From assembly GCA_018820395.1 (NCBI GenBank), contig JAHJOG010000265.1:1-52043 (forward strand): 52,043 nt of DNA, given 5' to 3'. This document shows, piece by piece, positions 16,411 to 24,364 of this stretch. The stretch is from Gammaproteobacteria bacterium. Its GTDB lineage: Bacteria > Pseudomonadota > Gammaproteobacteria > Burkholderiales > Burkholderiaceae_C. Made by a program: the position numbers and the translations under genes. How positions within the stretch are numbered: the stretch's first letter is position 1; each line of letters begins with the position of its first letter. The notes below the pieces were generated by a model. The model was given only the letters and a program-made list of their open reading frames with translations, was not told where the DNA came from and did not search any database.

Positions 16411-17055
16411 TCAACCGGGACTGATGTCGACGCCGAGCAGCCGTTGCAGCTCGGCGATGTCGAGCCCCTCCACGAGATCGATCGCACGCACGCCGTGCGG
16501 GGTGATTTCCAACGTGGCCAAGTCGCCGTAGACACGCTTGACGCACTTCAACCCGGTCAGCGGGTAAGAGCAGCGGTCGACGACTTTGCTGCACCCGTCC
16601 TTGGTGAGCAGATCCATGATGACCCAGATCTGCCGGGCACCGGCCGCCAGGTCCATGGCACCGCCCACGGCCGGCACGGCGTTCGGTTCGCCGGTGCTCC
16701 AGTTCGCGAGGTCGCCAGCGGTCGACACCTGGTACGCCCCGAGCACGCTGATGTCCAGATGACGACCGCGGATCATGGCAAAGCTGTCTGCATGGTGAAA
16801 GAACGACGCACCGGGCAGCAGCGTGACCGGTTCCTTGCCGGCATTGATGAGTTCCCAGTCTTCCTCGCCCGGCGCCGCCATCGGGCCCATGCCGAGCACG
16901 CCGTTTTCGCTGTGCAGCACGATCTCGCGATCGGGCAGCAGGTGGTTGGCGACTTGCGTCGGCATGCCGACACCGAGGTTGATGTACGCGCCGTCGGGAA
17001 TGTCGCGGGCGACCTGCCTCGCGAGTTCGGTTTTGCTTCGGCGGCGGTGGTTCAT
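16411..17055 (-). CDS. 3-oxoacid CoA-transferase, subunit B (PcaJ/ScoB type)
   Basis: A 214-residue beta subunit of a family I CoA-transferase, which moves CoA from a donor such as succinyl-CoA to a carboxylic acid. The catalytic glutamate is E50 in SENGVLGMG; the ADI...GVGMPTQVANHL-type N-terminus is typical. Its start codon overlaps the stop of subunit A by 4 bases (ATGA), so translation is coupled. It is the last gene of the minus-strand TetR, ThDP enzyme, Bug, CoA-transferase block. The acid substrate (3-oxoadipate, acetoacetate or something else) cannot be read from sequence. Confidence 0.9.
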   Translation of the reverse strand: MNHRRRSKTELARQVARDIPDGAYINLGVGMPTQVANHLLPDREIVLHSENGVLGMGPMAAPGEEDWELINAGKEPVTLLPGASFFHHADSFAMIRGRHLDISVLGAYQVSTAGDLANWSTGEPNAVPAVGGAMDLAAGARQIWVIMDLLTKDGCSKVVDRCSYPLTGLKCVKRVYGDLATLEITPHGVRAIDLVEGLDIAELQRLLGVDISPG

Positions 17056-17744
17056 GCTGACGTCGCGGAGAGATCGGCAATCGCTGCGACCTGCACGAGC
17101 TTGTGCACGAAGATGCCCGGGGTGACCACCTGCTCGGGGTCCAGTCCGCCGAGCGGGACGATTTTTCGCACCGAGGCCACGGTCCTCGCCGCGGCGGTCG
17201 CCATCACCGGGCCGAAGTTGCGCGCCGTCTTGCGATAGACCAGATTGCCCCAGCGGTCGCCCCGCTCTGCACCGATCAGGGCCAGGTCGCCGCGGATCGG
17301 CAGTTCGAGCACGGTCCCCTCACCGTTGAAGAAGCGCCGTTCCTTGCCGTCGGCCAGCGGCGTGCCGAAGGCGGTGCGGGTGTAGAAGCCGCTGATGCCG
17401 GCGCCCGCCGCCCGAATGCGCTCGGCCAGCGTGCCTTGGGGCACGAGTTCGAGTTCGACCTGCCCGTCGCGGTACAGCTCGTCGAACACGTGCGAATCGG
17501 CACTGCGCGGAAAGCTGCAGATCACCTTGCGCACCCGGCCGGCCTTCAGCAGCACGGCCAGGCCGGTCTCGGCGTTGCCGACGTTGTTGCTGACGAGGGT
17601 GAGGTCGCGCGCGCCCTGCAGCAGGAGTCCTTCGATCAGCCGGTGGGCCATGCCGGCATCGCCGAAGCCGCTGACGAGCACGGTGGCACCGTCCTGTACG
17701 TCGCCGATGGCCTCGGCGACGGAGCGGGCGACCTTGTCGATCAT
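17052..17744 (-). CDS. 3-oxoacid CoA-transferase, subunit A (PcaI/ScoA type)
   Basis: A 230-residue alpha subunit of the same CoA-transferase. The glycine-rich loop near the N-terminus reads VSGFGDAGMAHRLI (24-37), where the family usually has GFGxxGxP; the proline is replaced, so substrate preference may differ. Further marks are SNNVG (52-56) and the GTLAERIRAAGAGISGFYT region. The start ATG at 17744 has AGGAG upstream. It lies 55 bases after the Bug gene. The enzyme should be a cytoplasmic heterotetramer with the overlapping subunit B. Confidence 0.9.
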   Translation of the reverse strand: MIDKVARSVAEAIGDVQDGATVLVSGFGDAGMAHRLIEGLLLQGARDLTLVSNNVGNAETGLAVLLKAGRVRKVICSFPRSADSHVFDELYRDGQVELELVPQGTLAERIRAAGAGISGFYTRTAFGTPLADGKERRFFNGEGTVLELPIRGDLALIGAERGDRWGNLVYRKTARNFGPVMATAAARTVASVRKIVPLGGLDPEQVVTPGIFVHKLVQVAAIADLSATSA

Positions 17745-17799
17745 GCGGTGCTCCTGCCCGACGGCCGACGGGTCCAGGCAACGTGACGGACGCCCCGCA

Positions 17800-18780
17800 T
17801 CAGTTGCCCAGCACCAGCCCGGCGTCCTGAATGATCTTGGTGTAGCGGTCCTTGTCGGAGCGCATGAGCGCGCCGAGCGGCTCCGGGCCGATGATGAAGG
17901 GCTCGTGTTCCAGCGTGGTCATCTTCTGGCGCACGTCGGGCATGGCGAGCACTTCGGCGAAGTCGGCGGAGAGTTTGTCGACGATGCTCTTGGGCATGTT
18001 CGCCGGGCCTAGCACGGCATACCAGGCGCTGGCGTTCAGGTCCGGAAGGCCGGCCTCGCCGAAGGTCGGCACGTCGGGGAGCGCACGGGAGCGTGACTGC
18101 CCCGACACGGCCAGCGCCTTCAGCTTGCCCGAGCTGACGTAGCCGCCGATGCCGGGCGGCGTGACGTAGATGTCGATCACCCCGCCCATCAAGTCGGCCA
18201 GCACGGCGGCCATGCCCTTGTTGTTGTACGGGATGTAGCGCAGCTTGACGCCGGTCATCTTCATGAACTGTTCCACCGCCAGATGGCCGGGGCCGCCCGC
18301 GCCGCCGGAGCCGAAGGTGAAGCCGTCGGGCTTGGCCTTTGCCATGGCGATGAACTCCTGCAAGGTGTTGGCCGGCAATTTCGGATTGGCGGCCATGATG
18401 TATTGCATGCGTGCGACACCGGCGATGGGCGTGAAGTCGCGGATGGCGTCGTAGGGCAGGTTGCGCATGGTGTGATGCAGGATCACGTGCTGGCTCGACG
18501 CCATGAGGATGGTGTAGCCGTCGGGTGCCGCCTTCGAGACCAGGTCGGTGCCGATGGCGGTATTGGCCCCGGGCCGTGGCTCGACCAGCACCGGCTGCTT
18601 CCATTTTTCGCTGAGCTTGTCGGCCAGGATGTGCATGATGCCGACGCCCGTGCCGCCGGCCGTGGACGGGAATATGAAGCGCACCGGCTTGTTCGGAAAG
18701 TCGGTCTGGGCCGTGGCGGCGAATGCGATGGCGGCCAGGGCGCCGGCGGCGATGGCTCTCAGCAGTTTCTTTCCGTTCAT
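17800..18780 (-). CDS. Bug-family solute-binding protein (2)
   Basis: A 326-residue periplasmic binding protein. The signal peptide is MNGKKLLRAIAAGALAAIAF (cleavage near ATA-QTDF). The Bug hallmark reads RFIFPSTAGGTGVGIMHILA, followed by EPRPGANTAIGTDLV and YDAIRDFTPIAG. GGTGVGIM replaces the common GGxxDxxxR, so the aspartate that contacts the ligand in many Bug proteins is missing, pointing to an unusual ligand. AGGAG precedes the ATG. It sits between the ThDP enzyme (28 bases) and CoA-transferase genes, so it probably brings in the acid that the pathway activates. Confidence 0.91.
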   Translation of the reverse strand: MNGKKLLRAIAAGALAAIAFAATAQTDFPNKPVRFIFPSTAGGTGVGIMHILADKLSEKWKQPVLVEPRPGANTAIGTDLVSKAAPDGYTILMASSQHVILHHTMRNLPYDAIRDFTPIAGVARMQYIMAANPKLPANTLQEFIAMAKAKPDGFTFGSGGAGGPGHLAVEQFMKMTGVKLRYIPYNNKGMAAVLADLMGGVIDIYVTPPGIGGYVSSGKLKALAVSGQSRSRALPDVPTFGEAGLPDLNASAWYAVLGPANMPKSIVDKLSADFAEVLAMPDVRQKMTTLEHEPFIIGPEPLGALMRSDKDRYTKIIQDAGLVLGN

Positions 18781-18808
18781 GGTGGTCTCCTATGTTGGTG
18801 GGTGGCAA

Positions 18809-20494
18809 TCAGGCGGCGCCGGGCATCCAGGGAATCGTGCAGATGGCCGCCGGGTCGCTGACGACGTCGATGACGACCGGCTTGTCTGCCCCTTGCGCCT
18901 GGCGCAGCGCGTCGCCCAGTTGGCGCGGGTCCGTCACGCGGATGCCGATGCAGCCGAAGGCGTTCGCGATTGCGGCGAAGTCCTGCTGCATGAACTGGTA
19001 GCAGTCGGCCATGCGGCTGGTGCCCGGGACCTGCATGGCGCGCAGGTTGCGTTGTCCTTGCCCCAGGCAGCCGTTGTTGTTGACCACGGTGATGGTGTTG
19101 AGGCCCCAGCGGCGGGCGGTTTCCAGTTCCGGCAAGTGGTACATGAATCCGCCGTCGCCGGTGAAGCAGACCACCGGCCGGTCGCCCCGCGCGCACTTGA
19201 CGCCGAGCGACGCCGGGAACGCCCAGCCGAGCGACCCGACGGCGCGCAAGAAACTCTGGTCGCCATGCCGCAGCGTGAGCAGTTGCGCGGTCCATTGAGA
19301 CGCGAAGCCGGTGTCGGCAACGACGGTCGCGTCGCTCGGCAGCCAGCGGCCGATTTCCGTGCACAGGCGCTCCGGCCGAATCGGAACGGCGTCCGAGGCG
19401 CATTGCGCTGCATGGGTTTCGGCCCAGTCCGCCTTCAGGGCTTGCAGGCGGGCCAGCCAGTCGGGCCGCCGCCGTGGCTCGAGCAGGGCATCGAGTTCTT
19501 CGAGAGCGGTGCGGGTGTCGGCATGCACGAGCAACGCGCCCGGCAGGTTGCGGCCCAGGTCGGTCGCGTCGACGCCGACCTGGGCCGCGTGGACGCCTTG
19601 CAGCGGGAGCTTCCAGTTCGAGGTGATCTGGTCGCCGACGTCGGAGCCGATGAAGACGATCAGGTCGGCCTCCGACATCAGTCGGTTGGCGGCATGCGTG
19701 CCATAGGTGCCGGCGACGCCCGCGTCGAGTTCGGGCAGCGTCGACATCATCGCCTTGGCATCCAGGCTGCAGGCCACGGGCACGTGCTGGCGGCGTGCGA
19801 AAGCGCGCAGCGCCTCGGCGGCGCCGCTCCAGCAGGCTTCCTGGCCGACCACGAGCATCGGGGCCTGTGCGGACTCCAATGCGCGGACGAGCGCCGAAAG
19901 CGCCTGCGGCGTCGCGCGCGGCCTGGAGGACGGCACACGGGTGTGAGCCTCTTCGGCGACCACCGGTTCGGTCAACGACCAGCCGTCCATGACATCGCCC
20001 GTGTGCCCGGCGACATCGAGATGGACCGGTCCCGGCTGGCCGCTGGTGGCCACCCGAAAGGCATGGCGCACCAGATGGCCGAGTTGAAACGGTGTTTCGA
20101 TGCGCGCGGAGAACTTGGTGACCGGGCCGAACAGCGGCTCATGGGCGAGTTCCTGATAGGCATGGCGGTACTGCTTTTCGGCCGCGTGCCGACCTGTGAG
20201 CGCTAACACAGGACTGCCGGCAAATCGCGCGTCCTGCAGACCGGCCGCCATGTTCGCGGCGCCGACCGACTGGGCCATGCACACCGAAGGCCGGCCGCTG
20301 GCCCGCGCGTATCCGTCGGCCATGTACGCCGCCGCTTTCTCGGAGTGCGCGAGGATGCGCCGGATGCCCAGCAATTCGGCGTGCGACAGCATGTGCCGCA
20401 GGATGGCGTCGACGAAGAAGACGTGGTCGACGCCATAGGCCTTGAGCGTGTGGGCGAGCTGCGCGCCGCCGCTGCGGGGTTCGGAGGAGTTCAT
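18809..20494 (-). CDS. Thiamine-diphosphate-dependent enzyme, acetolactate synthase large-subunit-like
   Basis: A 561-residue protein with the three domains of the acetohydroxyacid synthase/2-hydroxyacyl-CoA lyase superfamily. The catalytic glutamate that activates ThDP is E52 in AHSEKAAAYMADGYARASG. The ThDP/Mg motif begins GDGGFMYHLPELETA and ends NNNG near residue 480. The usual GVxxVFGxPG loop is replaced by YGVDHVFFVDAILRHML. It is not the biosynthetic enzyme: no small subunit is near, and it sits in a catabolic block with a Bug protein and a CoA-transferase. It probably makes or breaks a C-C bond next to a carbonyl, for example decarboxylating a 2-oxo acid or splitting a 2-hydroxyacyl-CoA. 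Confidence 0.87.
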   Translation of the reverse strand: MNSSEPRSGGAQLAHTLKAYGVDHVFFVDAILRHMLSHAELLGIRRILAHSEKAAAYMADGYARASGRPSVCMAQSVGAANMAAGLQDARFAGSPVLALTGRHAAEKQYRHAYQELAHEPLFGPVTKFSARIETPFQLGHLVRHAFRVATSGQPGPVHLDVAGHTGDVMDGWSLTEPVVAEEAHTRVPSSRPRATPQALSALVRALESAQAPMLVVGQEACWSGAAEALRAFARRQHVPVACSLDAKAMMSTLPELDAGVAGTYGTHAANRLMSEADLIVFIGSDVGDQITSNWKLPLQGVHAAQVGVDATDLGRNLPGALLVHADTRTALEELDALLEPRRRPDWLARLQALKADWAETHAAQCASDAVPIRPERLCTEIGRWLPSDATVVADTGFASQWTAQLLTLRHGDQSFLRAVGSLGWAFPASLGVKCARGDRPVVCFTGDGGFMYHLPELETARRWGLNTITVVNNNGCLGQGQRNLRAMQVPGTSRMADCYQFMQQDFAAIANAFGCIGIRVTDPRQLGDALRQAQGADKPVVIDVVSDPAAICTIPWMPGAA

Positions 20495-20516
20495 GGGAGC
20501 GAGTGGGTGGGGTGGG

Positions 20517-21182
20517 TCAGTTCAGGGGTGCCGTGAGGCCGGCTTCGAGGAAGGGGAGGATCTGCGAGAAGGCGGCGTCGAGATCCGTCGACTTGCATTG
20601 CCCTTCGGAGATGAATTCGAGGCGGCCGGAATTCATGAGCGTGTACGTGTACGCGCCGATCATGAAATGCAGCCGCCAGTACAGGACCTCGTCGGGCAAA
20701 TGCGCCAACGTTCGCGCAAAGGCCTGCACGAAGGTGCGCGTGGACTCGTTGTAGATCGACGCGCGCACCAGCATCGCCAGATCCACCGGCTCGGACTGCA
20801 GCCGGCAATGCAGCTGCGTGAATGCGGGCGGCACTCGCCGCATGGAGGTCTCGAGAAAAGGCTCGACGAAGCAGCGCAGAAGTTCGCGGACCGGCACGGG
20901 CGAACTGCCGGCCCGCGCCTGGGCTGCTTCGAGCCGGCGCAGCCGCTCGGCCACCAAGGGCACGCCGCGGCGACGGAACACCTCGAGATAGAGCGCCTCC
21001 TTGCTGTTGAAGTAGTAGTGCAGGCTTCCGAGATTGATCTTGGCGATCGTGGCGACCATGCGGGTGCTGGTGGCGTTGAAGCCGTGCTGGGCGAAGAGCT
21101 CTTCGGCAACGTCGAGCAGGTGGGTGCGCGTGTCTTCGGCGCGGTCTGGCGCGGTGGGCGGCGGGGCGGACGTTCGAGACAT
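20517..21182 (-). CDS. TetR-family transcriptional regulator
   Basis: A 221-residue regulator with the N-terminal TetR helix-turn-helix (about residues 22-66; STRMVATIAKINLGSLHYYF) and a C-terminal ligand domain. It is the first gene of the minus-strand block: the ThDP gene starts 22 bases after its stop, so it is probably co-transcribed and self-regulated. The leader just before the ATG is pyrimidine-rich on the coding strand (CTCTCTCTCGC) and has no purine-rich ribosome binding site; it consists of 10-base tandem repeats. A long inverted repeat lies just beyond (21241-21277). Confidence 0.87.
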   Translation of the reverse strand: MSRTSAPPPTAPDRAEDTRTHLLDVAEELFAQHGFNATSTRMVATIAKINLGSLHYYFNSKEALYLEVFRRRGVPLVAERLRRLEAAQARAGSSPVPVRELLRCFVEPFLETSMRRVPPAFTQLHCRLQSEPVDLAMLVRASIYNESTRTFVQAFARTLAHLPDEVLYWRLHFMIGAYTYTLMNSGRLEFISEGQCKSTDLDAAFSQILPFLEAGLTAPLN

Positions 21183-21190
21183 GCGAGAGA

Positions 21191-21240
21191 GAGTGAGAGG
21201 GAGTGAGAGGGAGAGAGTGGGAGAGAGTGGGAGAGAGCTT
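21191..21240. repeat. 10-bp tandem repeat in the tetR leader
   Basis: Five consecutive 10-base units: GAGTGAGAGG twice, GAGAGAGTGG twice, then GAGAGAGCTT as a degenerate last copy. The whole stretch is purine on the plus strand and pyrimidine on the tetR coding strand. It lies between the tetR ATG (21182) and the inverted repeat at 21241, so copy-number change would alter the 5' leader only. Confidence 0.85.
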
Positions 21241-21277
21241 GGTCAGTCGAGCGACTAATTTAGTCGATCGACTGACC
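21241..21277. promoter_or_regulatory. Long inverted repeat, candidate TetR operator between tetR and zwf
   Basis: The 37-base element has 18-base arms around one central base, with a single internal mismatch. It contains two tandem 12-base palindromes 17 bases apart, AGTCGAGCGACT (21245-21256, imperfect centre) and AGTCGATCGACT (21262-21273, perfect). The centre forms CGACTAA-T-TTAGTCG (21252-21266). This spacing suits cooperative TetR dimers. It could repress tetR and its operon, and possibly zwf 123 bases away. Confidence 0.7.
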
Positions 21278-21400
21278 AGAGCGATCGGTGAAAACCCCTG
21301 GTCCGGCCGTCGAGTGCCGATTTGCAGTGCGTTCCGTTCGCAAGAGGCTTTGGCATCAAACTCGCTTGCCTCCCCACACACAACAACACAGGGCACACCC

Positions 21401-22867
21401 ATGGCCAAAATCCCCCCGGGCGTCGGCCCGCGTTTTCCGCAGGTCGTGATGCTGGTCGGCGCCACCGGCGACCTGGCGCGGCGCAAGCTGCTGCCGGGGC
21501 TGTTCCACCTGGTCAGTTCGGGCTTCATTCCGGGCTGCCGGATCATCGGCGTGTCGCTGGACGAGCTGGACGCCGAGGGCTTTCGCGATGTGGCGCGCAG
21601 CGCGCTGGACGAATTCGGCAGCCGCAAGGTGGCGCCGGCGGCGTGGGAGGCCTTCGCGAGCACGCTGGATTACGTGCCGCTTTCGGGCGGCGCGCCGGCG
21701 CTCAAGGACGCGGTGGCGCGGGCCGAGCAATCATTGGGCGCGGTGGTATGCCGGCGGCTGCACTACCTGAGCGTGCCGCCGAGCGCGGCGCTGTCGGTGG
21801 TGCGGATGCTGGGCGCGGCCGACCTGGTGGAGCGCTCGCACATCGTGATGGAAAAGCCCTTCGGCACCGACCTGGCGAGCGCGGTGTTTCTCAACAGCCA
21901 GCTGCACGAGGTGTTTGCCGAAGAGCAGATCTTTCGCATCGATCACTTTCTGGGCAAGGAGCCGGCGCAGAACATCCTGGCGTTCCGCTTCGCCAATGGG
22001 CTCTTCGAGCCGATCTGGAACCGCAACTTCATCGACCACGTGCAGATCGACGTGCCCGAAACGCTGGGCCTGGGCAAGCGCTCGGGCTTCTACGAGCAGA
22101 CGGGCGCCTACCGCGACATGGTGGTGACGCACCTGTTCCAGATCCTGGGCTTCATGGCGATGGAGCCGCCGACGGCACTCGAACCCGCACCGATCGGCGA
22201 GGAGAAGAACAAGGTGTTTCGCAGCATGCTGCCGATCGTGCCGGCCGACGTGGTGCGCGGGCAGTACAACGGCTACCGCAAGGAAGAGGGCGTGGACCCC
22301 GACTCGGACACCGAGACCTTCGTGGCGCTCAAGTGCCACATCGACAACTGGCGCTGGGCGGGCGTGCCCTTCTTCCTGCGCACCGGCAAGCGGCTGGCGG
22401 AAGGGCAGCGGATCATCTCGATCGCGTTTCGCGAGCCGCCCAAGAGCATGTTTCCGCCGGGCTCGGGCGTAGGCGCGCAGGGGCCGGACCACTTGACCTT
22501 CGACCTGGCGGACGCGTCGAAGATGTCGCTGTCGTTCTACGGCAAGCGGCCCGGGCCGGGCATGCGGCTGGACAAGCTGAGCCTGCAGTTCGCGATGCGC
22601 GACACCGGGCTGGTGGGCGAGGTGCTGGAGGCGTACGAGCGGCTGATCCTCGACGCGATGCGCGGCGACCGCACGCTCTTCACCACGGCCGAGGGCATCG
22701 AGCGCCTGTGGCAGGTGTCGACGCCGCTCCTGGAATCCCCGCCGCCGGTGCGGCTCTACGAGCCGGGCTCGTGGGGACCGAAGGCGATCCACCAGTTGAT
22801 CGCGCCGCACGCGTGGCGGCTGCCGTTCGAGCGGGCTTGGCGGGATCCGGACAAGGCGGGGAGCTGA
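21401..22867 (+). CDS. zwf: Glucose-6-phosphate 1-dehydrogenase
   Basis: A 488-residue enzyme of normal family length that oxidises glucose 6-phosphate to 6-phosphogluconolactone, the first step of the oxidative pentose phosphate and Entner-Doudoroff routes. The dinucleotide-binding motif GATGDLARRKL is at 20-30 and the active-site motif RIDHFLGKE at 179-187; EKPFG (151-155) is also conserved. No pgl, edd, eda or hexR gene is adjacent; instead it diverges from the tetR block. The ATG at 21401 (MAKIPPGVGPRFPQVVML) is chosen. The leader before it is C/A-rich with only a weak AGGG. Confidence 0.95.
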   Translation: MAKIPPGVGPRFPQVVMLVGATGDLARRKLLPGLFHLVSSGFIPGCRIIGVSLDELDAEGFRDVARSALDEFGSRKVAPAAWEAFASTLDYVPLSGGAPALKDAVARAEQSLGAVVCRRLHYLSVPPSAALSVVRMLGAADLVERSHIVMEKPFGTDLASAVFLNSQLHEVFAEEQIFRIDHFLGKEPAQNILAFRFANGLFEPIWNRNFIDHVQIDVPETLGLGKRSGFYEQTGAYRDMVVTHLFQILGFMAMEPPTALEPAPIGEEKNKVFRSMLPIVPADVVRGQYNGYRKEEGVDPDSDTETFVALKCHIDNWRWAGVPFFLRTGKRLAEGQRIISIAFREPPKSMFPPGSGVGAQGPDHLTFDLADASKMSLSFYGKRPGPGMRLDKLSLQFAMRDTGLVGEVLEAYERLILDAMRGDRTLFTTAEGIERLWQVSTPLLESPPPVRLYEPGSWGPKAIHQLIAPHAWRLPFERAWRDPDKAGS

Positions 22868-22894
22868 AAAGCTTGCCGATCGACGGATGCCGGA

Positions 22895-23278
22895 TCAGTC
22901 TTTTGGCAGCCGGTGCATTGCACAGAGCTTGTTGCCGTCCGGATCACGGAGATAGGCCAGATAGAGCTTGCCGACCGTGCCCTGGCGAATGCCGGGCGGG
23001 TCTTCGCAGGTGGTGCCGCCGCTCTGCAGGCCAGCGGCATGCCACGCGTCGACCTGTTCCGAAGAATCGCAGGTAAATCCCACGGTGCTTCCGTTGCCCA
23101 CGGTATGCGGGTTGCCATCGATCGGCAACGACGCACTGAAGGAGCCGCCGGGCGAGCGCCAGAAGATGCGGTGGCGGTCGACGAAGCCCGCAGCGATTCC
23201 GAGCGTGCCGAGGGTGGCGTCATAGAAGCTCTTGGCGCGGTCCAGATCCGAGGTGCCGACCATCACATGGGAAAACAT
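22895..23278 (-). CDS. VOC-family (glyoxalase/bleomycin-resistance-like) protein
   Basis: A 127-residue vicinal-oxygen-chelate protein. It begins MFSHVMVGTSDLDRAKSFYD, the usual first beta-alpha unit, and has the second half ending YLAYLRDPDGNKLCAMH, where the canonical metal-binding glutamate is replaced by cysteine (GNKLCA). This suggests a binding protein or an altered metal site. The ATG at 23278 has AAGGAG upstream. It stands alone, convergent with zwf. Function cannot be assigned beyond the fold. Confidence 0.82.
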   Translation of the reverse strand: MFSHVMVGTSDLDRAKSFYDATLGTLGIAAGFVDRHRIFWRSPGGSFSASLPIDGNPHTVGNGSTVGFTCDSSEQVDAWHAAGLQSGGTTCEDPPGIRQGTVGKLYLAYLRDPDGNKLCAMHRLPKD

Positions 23279-23415
23279 GAACACTCCTTGAGCGGGTTGA
23301 ATCGAGAGGCAGGAGGATGGATGGTAAAGAGTTTGCCAAGTGCGAGCTTGCACGGAATAAGCCTGCTTCGTCGTCCGTCCATGGAGTGTCTTCCACACCC
23401 AACGAAAGGACTTCC

Positions 23416-23805
23416 ATGCCCCAGCACTTCTATTCCAAGCTCGCATCCGCTGCCGTGTTCGCCATCGCCGCCGCTTCGGCAGGTCTGGCGCAAGCCGCGG
23501 CGCCCGTCAAGACGGTCGATGGTCTTCTGGTCAGCACCAATGGGATGACGCTCTACACCTTCGACAACGACGTGGCCGGCAGCGGCAAGAGCGCGTGCAA
23601 CGGACCGTGCGCCGGTTTGTGGCCGCCCGTCATGGCCGACGCGGACGCCAAGCCCGAAGGCGACATGACGATCATCACGCGCGACGATGGCGCGAAGCAG
23701 TGGGCCTACAAAGGCAAGCCGGTGTACCTGTACAAGACCGATGCCAAGGCCGGCGACAAGACGGGCGACAATTTCAAGAACGTCTGGCACGTGATCAAGC
23801 CCTGA
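23416..23805 (+). CDS. Secreted COG4315-type repeat protein (lipoprotein_15 family)
   Basis: A 129-residue exported protein. A signal peptide of about 27 residues (hydrophobic core AAVFAIAAASAGLAQA) precedes two copies of the family repeat: GMTLYTFDND...CNGPCAGLWPP and GKPVYLYKTDAKAGDKTGD. The C-N-G-P-C-A-x-x-W-P-P motif with two cysteines is the family hallmark. Its function is not established. AAAGGA lies before the ATG at 23416. The ECF sigma and anti-sigma genes follow directly, an arrangement I know to be common; the secreted protein may be part of their regulon. Confidence 0.88.
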   Translation: MPQHFYSKLASAAVFAIAAASAGLAQAAAPVKTVDGLLVSTNGMTLYTFDNDVAGSGKSACNGPCAGLWPPVMADADAKPEGDMTIITRDDGAKQWAYKGKPVYLYKTDAKAGDKTGDNFKNVWHVIKP

Positions 23806-23838
23806 CCCCAGGGCCGCGCGCGCCTCCTCCCACCCGCC

Positions 23839-24363
23839 ATGCGCACCCAGGACGAAGCCGCCATCGTCGCCTGCATCCCGAGCCTGCGCCGCTATGCGCG
23901 CGGGCTGGTGTCGGACGCCACGCGCGCGGACGACCTGGTGCAGGACACGCTGGAACGCGCATGGAGCCGTTTCGGGATGTGGCAGCGGCGCGGCGACATG
24001 CGGGCCTGGATGTTCGGCATCATGCACAACCGCTTCATCGACGGCGTGCGTGCCGGCCGCAGCCGACCCGAAGACAGCGTGGGCGACGAGCTGCCCGAGA
24101 TTCCCCAGCGCGCGACGCAGGCCGACCGCATCGAGGTGCGCGATCTCGACCGCGTGCTGCAGCGCCTGCCGCCCGAGCAGCGCGAAACTCTGCTGCTGGT
24201 GGCGGTCGAGCAGATGAGCTACCTCGAAGCCGCAGCCATCATGGGCGTGCCGGTGGGCACGGTGATGTCGCGGCTGGCGCGTGCGCGCGAACGGCTGCGG
24301 GCAGAGCTGCAGGGCGGTGCGCCAGCGGCGCAACCGGCCGTGACGTTGCGACAGGTCAAGTGA
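23839..24363 (+). CDS. ECF-type RNA polymerase sigma factor
   Basis: A 174-residue sigma factor with only regions 2 and 4. Region 2 reads LRRYARGLVSDATRADDLVQ (16-35) and DTLERAWSRFGMW; region 4 reads LPPEQRETLLLVAVEQMSYL and GVPVGTVMSRLARARERLRA. There is no C-terminal extension of ECF41 type. It starts 33 bases after the COG4315 gene, and the anti-sigma gene starts 1 base after its stop codon, so the pair is translationally coupled. Confidence 0.9.
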   Translation: MRTQDEAAIVACIPSLRRYARGLVSDATRADDLVQDTLERAWSRFGMWQRRGDMRAWMFGIMHNRFIDGVRAGRSRPEDSVGDELPEIPQRATQADRIEVRDLDRVLQRLPPEQRETLLLVAVEQMSYLEAAAIMGVPVGTVMSRLARARERLRAELQGGAPAAQPAVTLRQVK

Positions 24364-24364
24364 C

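Noticed and set aside
18809..20494. ThDP enzyme as biosynthetic acetolactate synthase (ilvB/ilvI)
   Set aside because: No small regulatory subunit or ilvC nearby, and the neighbours are catabolic.
21278..21400. HexR-type site in the zwf leader
   Set aside because: No TGTARTTWWWWTTACA-like palindrome is present; the only strong dyad is the TetR-like one further upstream.
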